DNA of 64,000 nucleotides from Pandoraea cepalis (GCF_902459665.1 NZ_CABPSL010000009.1:117902-181901); one strand, 5' to 3'. Positions 56,002-64,000 are shown, counted from the first letter of the stretch. Notes: generated from the sequence alone by a model not told the origin. A program made the numbers and translations.

Positions 56002-57588
56002 TCAGGTTTCCAGCCCGAGTTCCTGAATCTTGCGCGTGATGGTGTTCCGGCCGATGCCAAGGCGGCTTGCCGCCTCGACCTTGCGTCCGCGCGTGAAGTC
56101 GAGCGCCTCGTTGATCAACGCCGTCTCGAACCGGCGCGTCAATTGATCCATCACGTCGGGCGACGCAGAACGAAGCAGGCGCGCCACTTCGCGGCGCAAG
56201 AGCGGCTCCCAGCTGTCCGCACCGGTGCCGTCTCCCGTCGCGCCGACATTGCCCGCGAGCGCAGCGGCACCGCTAGCCCCCGCGATCCCGCCGACAGCCG
56301 ACAGCCCCGCGTCTACGCCGCCATAACCCGCGATCGCCGGCACCGGGGCGGTGGTCCCCGTTGCCGCCTGGGGCGTCGCGGCGGGGTAGGCAGGCAAGCT
56401 AGCCGACGCCCCCACCCCGGTCCCTGGCGCCGCTGCCAGCGTCTGGAACTCCGGCGGCAGATCCTTGATCTCCACCGTCTGCGCCGGGGCCATGACCGTC
56501 AGCCAGTTGCTCAGGTTTTCCAGTTGACGCACGTTGCCCGGAAACGGGAAGCGCGTCAGATGCGCCAGCGCGGCCTCGCTGATGCGTTTCGTCTCGACGC
56601 CCAGATCGCGCGCACTCTTCTGCAGGAAGTGACGCACCAGCAGCGGGATATCCTCATTGCGCTCGCGCAGTGACGGCAAACGCAAGCGAATCACATTCAG
56701 TCGGTGATACAGATCTTCGCGAAACAGACCCTGCCGCACACGATCTTCCAGATTCTGGTGCGTGGCCGCGATCACGCGGACATTCGCCTTGATCGGACTA
56801 TGGCCGCCGACGCGGTAGTAATTACCGTCCGACAGCACGCGCAGCAAACGCGTTTGCAGATCGAGTGGCATGTCGCCGATTTCGTCGAGGAACAGCGTGC
56901 CGCTCTCGGCCTGCTCGAAGCGCCCACGCCGCGTGGCCTGCGCACCGGTGAACGCCCCGCGCTCATGGCCAAACAGTTCGGATTCCAGCAGATCCTTCGG
57001 AATTGCCGCCGTGTTGAGCGCGATGAATGGCCCGCCGGCGCGCGGCGAGTGGCGGTGCAGTGCCCGCGCGACCAGTTCCTTGCCGGAGCCCGATTCGCCG
57101 GTGATAAGCACCGTGGCGCTCGAATGCGAGAGACGACCGATCGCTCGGAACACGTCTTGCATGGCGCTCGCCTGCCCGAGAATTTCCGGCTCTTCGGTGA
57201 TGCGTTCGTCGTCCGTCGCCTCGCGCAGGCTTTCCTCGACCGCGCGCAGAATCAGCTCGACCGCGCGATCGACGTCGAACGGCTTGGCGAGATATTCGAA
57301 CGCACCGCCCTGAAAGGCCGCGACGGCGCTATCCAGATCCGAGAACGCCGTCATGATGATGACCGGCAGTCCGGGATGTCGTTGTTTGACCGTCTGCAGC
57401 AGTTCGAGCCCGGAGCCGCCCGCCATGCGGATGTCCGAGACCAGCACCTGCGGCGAGTCGTGTTCGAGTGCCGCGCTGGCTTCGCGCGGACCGGTAAAGC
57501 TGCGCACCGGCAGATTGGCTCGCGAGAGCGCCTTTTCGAGCACCCATCGAATCGATTGGTCGTCGTCTACTATCCAGATCGGCTTCAT
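56002..57588 (-). CDS. ntrC: Nitrogen regulation protein NR(I), sigma-54 activator
   Basis: 528-residue response regulator that activates sigma-54 promoters under nitrogen limitation. Receiver domain with Asp8-Asp10 and phosphorylation site Asp52 (VLVSDIRM). The AAA+ domain from about 140 has Walker A GESGSGKE and GAFTGA, the sigma-54 contact loop. The Fis-type helix-turn-helix is at the C-terminus (VEAASRLGIGRNTITRKIQ). A 75-residue Ala/Gly/Pro-rich linker (about 384-458) separates AAA+ from the HTH and explains the excess over the 469 residues of E. coli. It follows ntrB by 62 bp. Confidence 0.95.
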   Translation of the reverse strand: MKPIWIVDDDQSIRWVLEKALSRANLPVRSFTGPREASAALEHDSPQVLVSDIRMAGGSGLELLQTVKQRHPGLPVIIMTAFSDLDSAVAAFQGGAFEYLAKPFDVDRAVELILRAVEESLREATDDERITEEPEILGQASAMQDVFRAIGRLSHSSATVLITGESGSGKELVARALHRHSPRAGGPFIALNTAAIPKDLLESELFGHERGAFTGAQATRRGRFEQAESGTLFLDEIGDMPLDLQTRLLRVLSDGNYYRVGGHSPIKANVRVIAATHQNLEDRVRQGLFREDLYHRLNVIRLRLPSLRERNEDIPLLVRHFLQKSARDLGVETKRISEAALAHLTRFPFPGNVRQLENLSNWLTVMAPAQTVEIKDLPPEFQTLAAAPGTGVGASASLPAYPAATPQAATGTTAPVPAIAGYGGVDAGLSAVGGIAGASGAAALAGNVGATGDGTGADSWEPLLRREVARLLRSASPDVMDQLTRRFETALINEALDFTRGRKVEAASRLGIGRNTITRKIQELGLET

Positions 57589-57650
57589 TGTTCACCGTTT
57601 AACGTCTATGCCCGGCCGCAGGTGCTACGGCCGACGGCGTGAGGGCCGCT

Positions 57651-58889
57651 TCAGCCCAGGGGCAGCAGGATTCGGAAATCCGTCCGTCCGGGCCGGCTTT
57701 CGCATTCGATCAAACCCTCGTGGCGCTGCACGAACGACTGCGCCAGTGTGAGTCCCAGACCGCTCCCCCCTTCGCGCCCGGAGACGAGCGGATAGAAAAT
57801 GCGGTCACGAATGTCGGCGGGAATGCCTGGCCCGTTGTCGATCACATGCAATTCCAATGCCAGCTTGTGCAAACGTTTGGCAATCGTGATCTTTCGCGCC
57901 ACTCGCGTGCGCAGGACGATGCGCGCATCGCCGCGTGCAATCTGCCCGCGCAGCGCTTCGGCACCATTGCGCACGATGTTGAGCAGGGCTTGAATGAGTT
58001 GTTCCTTGTCGCCACGAAAGTCGGGCAGGCTCACATCGTAGTCGCGCTCGATCGACAGCCCCTGCGGAAACTCGGCGAGCACCACCGACCGCACGCGCTC
58101 GCACACTTCGTGGATGTTGACGTCGGTGGCAATGAACGGATGACGGTGCGGCTCGAGCAGGCGGTCGACCAGCGTCTGAAGTCTGTCGGACTCCTTGATG
58201 ATGACCTGTGTGTACTCGCGCAGCTCACGCTGATCCAGCTCGAATTCCAGCAACTGCGCCGCGCCGCGAATCCCGCCCAGCGGGTTCTTGATTTCGTGCG
58301 CCAGGTTGCGGATAAGCTGTTTGTTCATCAGCGCCTGATCGATGATGCGCTCTTCACGCTCGTTCTTGATCTTCTGTTCGTTCTCGATCAGCTCGACGAT
58401 CACGAAATCGGGGGCGGCCTCAGGGGCGGCAACAATCGCATGCGTGTGCAGAGGCTCCTGCGCGGTGCGCTCGAGCACCAAATCGAGGCGCGTCGTCTGA
58501 AAGCGGTTGGCGATGAGATCGGCCATCGTCGACGCGAGCACCTCGCCGTTCGTGAAGACGTCGTTCCACGTCATTTGCGACAGCGAACGGCGCGAAAGCG
58601 CGAGCAGCGCCTCGGCGGCCGGGTTGGCAAACACGACACGCAGTGATTGCTTCTCAAGCACCAGCAAGACGGTCGGCAACGCTTCGAGACCGGGCAACAC
58701 GCCCGTCGACGCGAGCCTGGCTTCCCACGGATCGACGCCCGGCGGCAACGCAGTCGTATGGCCGGCGGCGTCGGGGATCATCTCGGCGGCATGGGGATCT
58801 TCCGCGGCAGCGGCGTGCTCGGCGCGCTTCGTCTGCCCTTTTCCACCGGCACGGACACTGTTCATTAAGGATCGAGGCGAGAGGTTCAT
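57651..58889 (-). CDS. ntrB: Nitrogen regulation histidine kinase NR(II)
   Basis: 412-residue cytoplasmic sensor kinase that phosphorylates and dephosphorylates NtrC, controlled by PII. PAS domain (about 60-165), H box RNLAHEIKNPLGGIRGAAQLLE with the phospho-His, N box LNIVRNGAEAL and G boxes DNGPGIP and GGSGLGLTLAQ. No membrane segment. About 60 extra N-terminal residues (Ala/His-rich) compared with E. coli NtrB; a start at the second Met is possible. It sits between glnA and ntrC; the terminator after glnA lowers but need not abolish read-through into it. Confidence 0.94.
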   Translation of the reverse strand: MNLSPRSLMNSVRAGGKGQTKRAEHAAAAEDPHAAEMIPDAAGHTTALPPGVDPWEARLASTGVLPGLEALPTVLLVLEKQSLRVVFANPAAEALLALSRRSLSQMTWNDVFTNGEVLASTMADLIANRFQTTRLDLVLERTAQEPLHTHAIVAAPEAAPDFVIVELIENEQKIKNEREERIIDQALMNKQLIRNLAHEIKNPLGGIRGAAQLLEFELDQRELREYTQVIIKESDRLQTLVDRLLEPHRHPFIATDVNIHEVCERVRSVVLAEFPQGLSIERDYDVSLPDFRGDKEQLIQALLNIVRNGAEALRGQIARGDARIVLRTRVARKITIAKRLHKLALELHVIDNGPGIPADIRDRIFYPLVSGREGGSGLGLTLAQSFVQRHEGLIECESRPGRTDFRILLPLG

Positions 58890-58926
58890 GGCTGGCTACG
58901 TGGCGAATGCGCGCTGCGGATAAAAA

Positions 58927-58951
58927 AGGGGGACGGCCGCGGCCATCCCCC
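58927..58951 (-). terminator. Rho-independent terminator of glnA
   Basis: GC-rich stem GGGGGATGGCC pairing with GGCCGTCCCCC (one G-U), followed on the minus strand by TTTTTTA, 72 bp after the glnA stop and before ntrB. It separates high-level glnA transcription from ntrBC. Confidence 0.85.
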
Positions 58952-59022
58952 TTGCCTGTCGAGCATGACGGTCGGCCGCTGGCGTTCCGTCATGCCGGCG
59001 CATTCCCTGCGCAGCGATTCAA

Positions 59023-60438
59023 TTACAGCGAGTAGTACAGTTCGAACTCGAGCGGGTGCGTGGTCATGGCGATACGACGCGCTTCGTCCGTCTTCAACGC
59101 GATGTACGAATCGAGCATGCCGTCCGTGAACACGCCACCACGGGTCAGGAACTCGCGGTCTTCGTTCAGGTATTCCAGCGCCTGTTCGAGGCTCGAGCAC
59201 ACGGTCGGGATCTTTGCGTCTTCTTCCGGCGGCAGGTCGTACAGGTTCTTGTCGGCAGCTTCGCCCGGGTGGATCTTGTTCTGCACGCCATCCAGACCAG
59301 CCATCAGCATGGCCGAGAAGGCCAGGTACGGGTTGGCCATCGGATCCGGGAAGCGCGCTTCGATGCGGCGACCCTTCGGGTTGGCAACGTACGGAATGCG
59401 GATCGAGGCCGAACGGTTACGGGCCGAGTAGGCCAGCTTCACCGGTGCTTCGAAGTGCGGCACCAGACGCTTGTACGAGTTGGTCGACGGGTTCGTGATC
59501 GCGTTCAGGGCACGTGCGTGCTTGATAATGCCGCCGATGTAATACAGCGCGAACTCCGACAGACCACCGTAGCCGTTACCGGCGAACAGGTTCTGACCAT
59601 CCTTCCAGACCGACTGGTGGATGTGCATGCCCGAGCCGTTGTCGCCCACGATCGGCTTCGGCATGAACGTTGCCGTCTTGCCGTAGCTGTGTGCCACGTT
59701 GTGCACCACGTACTTCAGAATCTGCGTCCAGTCGGCGCGCTCGACCAGCGTCGAGAACTTCGTGCCGATTTCGTTCTGGCCCTGACCCGCCACTTCGTGG
59801 TGGTGCACTTCGACCGGCACGCCCAGTTGCTCGAGCAACAGGCACATTTCCGAGCGCATGTCCTGGAACGAATCGACCGGTGCGACCGGGAAGTAACCGC
59901 CCTTCACGCCCGGACGGTGGCCGGTGTTGCCGCCTTCGAAGTCCTTCGCCGACGACCACGGAGCTTCTTCCGAATTCACGCGGACGAACGAGCCGGACAT
60001 GTCCGTGCTCCACTGCACCGAGTCGAAAATGAAGAATTCCGGCTCCGGACCGAAGAAGGCGGTGTCGCCCAGGCCCGTGCTCTTCAGGTAGGCTTCAGCG
60101 CGCTTGGCGATGGAACGCGGATCGCGGTCGTAGCCCTTGCCATCGGCCGGCTCGATCACATCGCAGGTCAGCACCAGCGTGTTTTCTTCGTAGAACGGGT
60201 CGATGTAGGCAGTGTTCGCGTCCGGCACGAGCAGCATGTCCGAGGCTTCGATGCCCTTCCAGCCAGCAATCGACGAACCGTCGAAAGCGTGGCCGCTCTC
60301 GAACTTGTCAGCGTCGAAGTGCGACACCGGCACCGAGACGTGTTGTTCCTTGCCGCGCGTATCGGTAAAGCGGAAGTCGACGAACTTGACGTCTTCTTCC
60401 TTAACCAGATTCATTACATCTGCCACAGATTTGCTCAT
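59023..60438 (-). CDS. glnA: Glutamine synthetase type I
   Basis: 471-residue GS-I beta subunit (dodecamer) making glutamine from glutamate, ammonia and ATP. Signatures include FDGSSIAGW, the ATP-binding [16 protein letters not shown] region, NRSASIRIP and the adenylylation site Tyr400 in NLYDLPPEE, so it is controlled by Gln[10 protein letters not shown] is the start. Expression is expected from the sigma-54 promoter and NtrC sites upstream; ntrBC lie just downstream. Confidence 0.97.
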   Translation of the reverse strand: MSKSVADVMNLVKEEDVKFVDFRFTDTRGKEQHVSVPVSHFDADKFESGHAFDGSSIAGWKGIEASDMLLVPDANTAYIDPFYEENTLVLTCDVIEPADGKGYDRDPRSIAKRAEAYLKSTGLGDTAFFGPEPEFFIFDSVQWSTDMSGSFVRVNSEEAPWSSAKDFEGGNTGHRPGVKGGYFPVAPVDSFQDMRSEMCLLLEQLGVPVEVHHHEVAGQGQNEIGTKFSTLVERADWTQILKYVVHNVAHSYGKTATFMPKPIVGDNGSGMHIHQSVWKDGQNLFAGNGYGGLSEFALYYIGGIIKHARALNAITNPSTNSYKRLVPHFEAPVKLAYSARNRSASIRIPYVANPKGRRIEARFPDPMANPYLAFSAMLMAGLDGVQNKIHPGEAADKNLYDLPPEEDAKIPTVCSSLEQALEYLNEDREFLTRGGVFTDGMLDSYIALKTDEARRIAMTTHPLEFELYYSL

Positions 60439-60536
60439 GCTATCTCCCGAAAGATTCAATCTGGCGCTGCTGGCGCTTATCGCCCGCGTCGCCGTACCGT
60501 CTTAACGAACTCCGTGTTCGGATTCGCCAGTGATAA

Positions 60537-60551
60537 GCAGGAAGCGTGCCA
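60537..60551 (-). promoter_or_regulatory. Sigma-54 promoter of glnA
   Basis: On the minus strand TGGCACG-CTTC-CTGCT, differing from the consensus TGGCACG-N4-TTGCW at one base, with GG and GC exactly 10 bp apart. It gives a leader of about 90 nt before glnA. Confidence 0.88.
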
Positions 60552-60683
60552 ACAATCCATCACCCTGCCCTCCCTGACCCTCGCCCTCTGATTTCTAAGC
60601 GAATATTCTATTCTGGTGCGTCCAGCCTGGAATCCCCGCTCACGGGCCATAATTCCCCGATTCGGTGCAACGCGCGCCGAAAC

Positions 60684-60700
60684 ATCACCGTATTGGTGCA
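60684..60700. promoter_or_regulatory. NtrC-like box 1 upstream of glnA
   Basis: ATCACCGTATTGGTGCA against the NtrC consensus TGCACY-ANNNT-GGTGCA: perfect right half TGGTGCA and CAC core in the left half. About 140 bp upstream of the -12/-24 promoter, normal for an enhancer. Confidence 0.65.
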
Positions 60701-60711
60701 TTTTGTGATTA

Positions 60712-60728
60712 TGCACCTTTTATGTGCT
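60712..60728. promoter_or_regulatory. NtrC-like box 2 upstream of glnA
   Basis: TGCACCTTTTATGTGCT: near-perfect left half TGCACC and GTGC core in the right half, 28 bp from box 1. Together they could load an NtrC oligomer. Confidence 0.5.
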
Positions 60729-60901
60729 AGCCGCCGATCGGCGCGAACCGAAATTGTGCGTCGCCCTGCACCGCCATCACGCGCGGCCAAACACTGGCTG
60801 CGCGCCGGCCAATCCCGACGCCACGCAACACGTAAAGCGCCTCGCGCACGAAGGGCACGCTAGAATAAAGCACAATCATCGTTCAACGAGATCGCAGCCC
60901 C

Positions 60902-61369
60902 ATGACAAGCGCCAAAGCCATTCTCGAGCAAGCCTCCCAACGCCGCGCGAGCGCTCAGCTCGCCTACGCAGGCGCCGTGACGCCGGACGAAGCCCTGGCA
61001 CTGCTTGGCGCCGATGCCAACGTTCGCCTGATCGACGTGCGCACGCGCGCCGAACTCGACTGGGTCGGCCGCCCGCAGGTACCCGATGGTCAATACGCCA
61101 ACGTCGAATGGGTTCGATACCCAGGAGGCGTGCCCAACGAACACTTCCTCGAGCAACTCGCTTCCCAGACGCCGGACAAGACCACGCCGCTGTTGTTCCT
61201 GTGTCGCAGCGCCGCTCGCTCGAAGGCCGCGGCCAAGGTCGCCTATGAAGCCGGTTACACGCAGTCGTTCGACATTCTCGAAGGCTTCGAGGGCGACAAG
61301 GACAAGGCCGGCCATCGAAAGACGGTGAGCGGCTGGTGCTTTCGTGGACTGCCTTGGCTCGGCGCCTGA
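60902..61369 (+). CDS. Rhodanese-domain sulfurtransferase
   Basis: 155-residue single-domain rhodanese. Catalytic Cys101 lies in the loop LFLCRSAARSKAAA, a six-residue active-site loop starting CRSAAR, consistent with a persulfide-carrying sulfurtransferase. IDVRTRAELDWVG is the CH2A-like motif. The role is probably sulfur transfer or cyanide/thiosulfate detoxification; substrate unknown. Divergent from glnA. Confidence 0.9.
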   Translation: MTSAKAILEQASQRRASAQLAYAGAVTPDEALALLGADANVRLIDVRTRAELDWVGRPQVPDGQYANVEWVRYPGGVPNEHFLEQLASQTPDKTTPLLFLCRSAARSKAAAKVAYEAGYTQSFDILEGFEGDKDKAGHRKTVSGWCFRGLPWLGA

Positions 61370-61476
61370 GTGGGCATTTCTGTGTGCAAATGAGCGCACA
61401 GGAGCCCCCGTCGAGGCGCGCGCGTCGGCACGTTTCCAGACAACGCTGAACGTCTCAATCGCGAGGAAGCACTGAG

Positions 61477-62094
61477 ATGGAGTGGACCCCTTTACTTACG
61501 TTCGCCCTCGCCCTGTTCGTCGGCGCCGGCACGCCCGGGCCGGGCATCGCGGCCATTGTGGCGCGCGTGCTCGGACGCGGTACGCAGGGCGCCATCGCGT
61601 TCACAACAGGCGTGGCGATCGGCGATGTCGTGTGGCTGACGCTTGCCGTGCTGGGCGTCGCCGCACTGGCCCATACCTTCGCGGGCGTGTTTCTCGCGAT
61701 CAAATACGCCGGCGCCGCCTACTTGCTCTACCTGGCCTGGAAGATGTGGCACGCACCGGTCACCGCGCCCGCGGAACCGATGGCCGCCGCGCCGCGCGAG
61801 CAATCGTGGCGTCTGTTTCTCGGAGGACTGTCGGTCACGATGGGCAACCCGAAGGTCGTCGTGTTCTACTTCGCCCTGCTGCCCAATCTGCTCGATCTGC
61901 AACGGGTGACAGCGCTCGGCTACCTCGAAATCGTGGGCGTTACGCTGAGCGTTCTCGCGCTCGTGTTCGGCAGCTACATCGCGCTCGCTGCCCGCGCGCG
62001 CCGACTGCTCAGTTCGGCGCGCGCCGTGCGACGTCTGAATCGCGCGACCGGCACGGTGATGGCGGGCGCCGCCGTCGTCATCGCGACGCGCTGA
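61477..62094 (+). CDS. LysE/RhtB-family amino-acid exporter
   Basis: 205-residue inner-membrane exporter with six hydrophobic segments. The signature GAGTPGPGIAAIVARVLGRGTQGAIAFTTGVAIGD near the N-terminus and WKMWHAP after helix 3 are typical of the RhtB/LysE superfamily. Exported amino acid unknown. Followed by a strong terminator. Confidence 0.92.
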   Translation: MEWTPLLTFALALFVGAGTPGPGIAAIVARVLGRGTQGAIAFTTGVAIGDVVWLTLAVLGVAALAHTFAGVFLAIKYAGAAYLLYLAWKMWHAPVTAPAEPMAAAPREQSWRLFLGGLSVTMGNPKVVVFYFALLPNLLDLQRVTALGYLEIVGVTLSVLALVFGSYIALAARARRLLSSARAVRRLNRATGTVMAGAAVVIATR

Positions 62095-62130
62095 ACGCAA
62101 CACCCGCAGCCATCGCCGCTACGTCGTGAT

Positions 62131-62156
62131 CGCCACCTGCGGGTGGCGTTTTTTTT
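62131..62156 (+). terminator. Rho-independent terminator after the LysE-family gene
   Basis: Stem CGCCACC/GGTGGCG, loop TGCG, followed by eight T. Confidence 0.93.
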
Positions 62157-62344
62157 GGGCGCACGTCGCGCATTGTTGCGATTCCCGGAAGTATTTATTC
62201 CCTCAATTGCCATTTTTCCGTGATAGCCAGACGCCTAGACTGTCTTCAACGGTCGCACACAACGCATACCGAAGCCTACGAAAGCGAACGCCGGTACCGA
62301 TGCATTGCGCGCCCCCGCAACTGAGAAAGACAGGAGTCAACGTC

Positions 62345-62677
62345 ATGAATCGCAAGCACATCGCCTCAGCCCTGATGTCGGTCTTGATGGTCACCGCCGC
62401 CGGAGCCGCCTTCGCACAGGCGGGTCGGAGCAGCGATGCCTATCCCGAGGGTTCACAATTCGCGTGGGTGTCGCAAACCTCGCAGGTCTCGCGCGAGCAG
62501 GTTCGCCAGGAACTGGTCGATGCCCGCGCGCAGGGCCTGATTCCGCAGAACGATTACGAGTATCCCGTGCTCGCCACGATGCAGCCCAATCAAGCGCCGG
62601 GCAAGACGCGCGCCCAGGTGTATGACGATCTCGTGCGCGCACGCCAGAACGGCGAAATGAAGTACTCGAATCCGTAA
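62345..62677 (+). CDS. DUF4148-domain exported protein
   Basis: 110 residues: a signal peptide (MNRKHIASALMSVLMVTAAG, cleavage after AFA near residue 24) and one DUF4148 domain with SREQVRQELVDARAQGLIP and KTRAQVYDDLVRARQNGEM. The family is abundant in Burkholderiaceae, periplasmic and without known function. AGGAG precedes the ATG. Confidence 0.9.
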   Translation: MNRKHIASALMSVLMVTAAGAAFAQAGRSSDAYPEGSQFAWVSQTSQVSREQVRQELVDARAQGLIPQNDYEYPVLATMQPNQAPGKTRAQVYDDLVRARQNGEMKYSNP

Positions 62678-63111
62678 GCCTTGAGCCGTCGCTGAGCATC
62701 GCGGCACGCCGCAGCGCTCAATCGACAGCGGCGGTCGCCGCTCTCGGCCCCCTCCGAGCCGCGCCGCACGCGCCGTCCCTCGTCGTGTTGCCGTACCCCG
62801 GCAGCATGACGTGACGCACACAGGCAGGACGGCATCGCCAGCCTGTGTTGCGTCACCTCGTATTGTCCCGCCGACAGGCACGCGCCTGAGCCTGACCGGG
62901 CAACCGGCACGCCCGCTCGTCCAGAACACTTCCCCTCTGGTTGGGCGGGCACCGACGGTTTCCCCACGGGCGCCTCTCCTGTCGCCATGCGCTCCCGCGA
63001 GCGCATGGGACCTTCGCCCGCGCCCAGCCCAAGGCGCGGGCTTTTTTCTTGAGTCGCGCAAGCTGCGTGCTACCATGCAGCCGTTTCAATTTGCATAGAC
63101 AGGATCATCCG
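62678..63111 (+). ncRNA. Hairpin-rich gap, candidate small RNA ending in an intrinsic terminator
   Basis: 434 bp without a convincing reading frame but with four inverted repeats in a row: 62811-62856 (15-16 bp stem, one bulged A, 15-nt loop), 62911-62950 (GCCCGC and CCAGA pairing with TCTGG and GCGGGC), 62985-63008 (10-bp stem, CCGC loop) and the terminator at 63016-63047. This may be a structured RNA of roughly 240 nt on the plus strand, or a structured 3' UTR of the DUF4148 gene. I do not recognise it as 6S, tmRNA or RNase P RNA. Confidence 0.3.
63016..63047 (+). terminator. Rho-independent terminator
   Basis: Perfect 9-bp stem GCCCGCGCC/GGCGCGGGC, 8-nt loop, six T. It lies 338 bp after the DUF4148 stop, far for a plain mRNA terminator. 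Confidence 0.9.
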
Positions 63112-63351
63112 GTGAGTCAGATCGAATTCGATATCGAGTGGACCGAACGCGCAGCGAAGAAGGCCGAAAAACTCGTCCCCAAGGGCACCCCTCTCGCGCT
63201 GCCGCCGATCGAATGCATGCCGGCCGAAGGCGACGTGCTGTTCCTCGGCCAAGGCGACAAGAAGCAACCGTTTATCGTGGTGGAGCGTCAGTACCACCAC
63301 GAGGGCGAAGACGCATGGACGATCGTGCTGATTCTCGATCTGCCCGAATAA
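63112..63351 (+). CDS. Small conserved hypothetical protein (79 aa)
   Basis: 79 residues from a GTG start preceded by AGGA: MSQIEFDIEWTERAAKKAEK, then LPPIECMPAEGDVLFLGQGDKKQPFIVVERQYHHEG. A small beta-rich fold is likely. Not recognised; its conserved-looking, charge-balanced sequence and hairpin-bounded ends support a real gene. Confidence 0.65.
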   Translation: MSQIEFDIEWTERAAKKAEKLVPKGTPLALPPIECMPAEGDVLFLGQGDKKQPFIVVERQYHHEGEDAWTIVLILDLPE

Positions 63352-63422
63352 CGTTGAGGATCGTTTGCGGCGCCTGGATCGCGTGAATCGAACGTTTCGG
63401 ACAGATCGCAACGCAACAACGC

Positions 63423-63461
63423 GCGGCGCGGCCACTGGGGAAATCCCGGTTGCCGCGCCGC
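63423..63461 (+). terminator. Terminator-like hairpin after the 79-aa gene
   Basis: Perfect 10-bp stem GCGGCGCGGC/GCCGCGCCGC with a 19-nt loop, followed by TTTGCTT. The T tract is weak. Confidence 0.55.
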
Positions 63462-63534
63462 TTTGCTTGGACGGGGCCGTTTTCTATACTTGAAACATGA
63501 TTTGACTCGCGCAAAAGCGGCAGGGAGACCGGCG

Positions 63535-63720
63535 ATGATCGTGCCCCACCTTTCCAACGCTGAACTCATGAGCATGTTTGCGATCGCCGCATTCGGCGCG
63601 ATCGCTGTCGGCGCCATGCCCTGCAAAGGCGCCGTTCGAATGTGCTGGCGCTCGCTACTCGTTGTCGTCGGCGCGGTGCTTGCCGTGCTGGCGTTCGAGC
63701 TGGTACCCCTCCTGACGTAA
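63535..63720 (+). CDS. Small membrane protein, unknown
   Basis: 61 residues with two hydrophobic segments (about 12-30 and 38-57) joined by a short basic loop (CKGAVRMCWR); a GGGAG ribosome-binding site precedes the ATG. Probably an inner-membrane hairpin protein. No family recognised. Confidence 0.55.
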   Translation: MIVPHLSNAELMSMFAIAAFGAIAVGAMPCKGAVRMCWRSLLVVVGAVLAVLAFELVPLLT

Positions 63721-63750
63721 GTCGTTTTTGCGGATTTTCACCATTAAGGG

Positions 63751-63779
63751 TTGACCCCTTACGGAAGAGCCGATATTAT
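63751..63779 (+). promoter_or_regulatory. Sigma-70 promoter of tRNA-Lys copy 1
   Basis: TTGACC, 17-bp spacer, TATTAT, 13 bp before the tRNA gene. Confidence 0.8.
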
Positions 63780-63791
63780 CTCGGTCTCGTT

Positions 63792-63867
63792 GGGGCGTTA
63801 GCTCAGTTGGTAGAGCAGCGGACTCTTAATCCGTAGGTCGAGTGTTCGAGTCACTCACGCCCCACCA
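63792..63867 (+). tRNA. tRNA-Lys (anticodon CTT), copy 1
   Basis: 76 nt with encoded CCA. Acceptor stem GGGGCGT/ACGCCCC, anticodon loop CTCTTAA with CTT at 63825-63827, T-loop TTCGAGT. Decodes AAG. Confidence 0.97.
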
Positions 63868-63883
63868 AACGAATTCTGAAAAA

Positions 63884-63909
63884 GGCTGCTACGCCGTGCA
63901 GCCTTTTTT
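63884..63909 (+). terminator. Terminator-like hairpin between the tRNA-Lys genes
   Basis: Stem GGCTGC/GCAGCC with an 8-nt loop followed by six T, 16 bp after copy 1 and only 15 bp before copy 2. Confidence 0.75.
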
Positions 63910-63924
63910 ATTCCCGGTAGCATC

Positions 63925-64000
63925 GGGGCGTTAGCTCAGTTGGTAGAGCAGCGGACTCTTAATCCGTAGGTCGAGTGTTCGAGTCACTCACGCCCCACCA
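63925..64000 (+). tRNA. tRNA-Lys (anticodon CTT), copy 2
   Basis: 76 nt identical to copy 1, offset 133 bp, ending exactly at the window edge with CCA. It has no room for its own promoter outside the preceding hairpin and tRNA. Confidence 0.97.

Larger units (their letters stand above)
60439..60901. promoter_or_regulatory. Divergent control region of glnA and the rhodanese gene
   Basis: 463 bp. It contains the glnA sigma-54 promoter and two NtrC-like boxes listed separately, in an AT-richer part (about 60590-60730). The last 170 bp should hold the rhodanese promoter; TAGAAT near 60862 could be its -10. No gene is supported. Confidence 0.6.

Noticed and set aside
59056..60591. 511-codon open frame opposite glnA
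   Set aside because: Antisense to glutamine synthetase, and it would run through the sigma-54 promoter.
62985..63047. 6S RNA or tmRNA
   Set aside because: Hairpins and terminator are present, but I cannot recognise the 6S open-bubble pattern or a tmRNA tag and tRNA-like ends.

Overview
The window is 64 kb of high-GC, densely packed bacterial chromosome. I see no insertion sequence, prophage, integrase, rRNA operon or CRISPR array. Gene content and order (scpB-rluB / rimP-nusA-infB-rbfA-truB, an argA with a kinase-like domain, rnr-rlmB, ntrBC behind glnA, a DUF4148 protein, an emr-type efflux operon with its own MarR regulator) point to a betaproteobacterium of the Burkholderiaceae, most like Pandoraea. 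The genus is inferred from remembered protein similarity and has not been tested by a search.

Layout. 0-3.3 kb: the 5' part of a sulfate-binding protein gene, lexA behind two perfect SOS boxes, a small unknown protein and a 3-hydroxyisobutyryl-CoA hydrolase-like gene. 3.4-10.6 kb: typA, then a MarR regulator whose promoter lies between two copies of a 14-bp repeat, followed by a three-gene efflux operon (outer-membrane lipoprotein, EmrA-like adaptor, EmrB-like MFS pump). 10.8-21.7 kb: a thioesterase, then a large minus-strand information-processing block running scpB, rluB, rimP, nusA, infB, rbfA, truB. 22-29 kb: an FNR regulator with all four cluster cysteines, a SnoaL-like protein, a divergent LysR/oxidoreductase pair, a MoaB/CinA-type protein, an EI24 membrane protein and a YVTN beta-propeller. 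29-42 kb: hrpA/argA (divergent, 44 bp apart), yggX, a coiled-coil zinc-ribbon membrane protein, rpiA/tal (divergent), rlmB and rnr.

41.8-45.9 kb holds a complete tRNA-Leu(CAG) transcription unit (promoter, leader, tRNA, terminator) present twice at a constant 1,492-bp offset around one LysR gene. The second copy is followed by an rsuA-type pseudouridine synthase that appears to start at an AUC codon, then rlmJ and tag. 46-51 kb: an FAH-family enzyme, a Ca2+/H+ antiporter, two small proteins, riboflavin synthase and exonuclease III. 50.8-56 kb is the most accessory-looking part: a PilZ/YcgR-like protein, a 949-residue pentapeptide-repeat protein whose layout recalls the SopA/NleL effector ligases, and an isolated rfbD.

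56-60.7 kb is a nitrogen-control module: glnA behind a near-consensus sigma-54 promoter and two NtrC-like boxes, a terminator, then ntrB and ntrC. The right end has a rhodanese, a LysE exporter, a DUF4148 protein, a hairpin-rich gap that may encode a small RNA, two small proteins and two identical tRNA-Lys(CTT) genes separated by a terminator-like hairpin.
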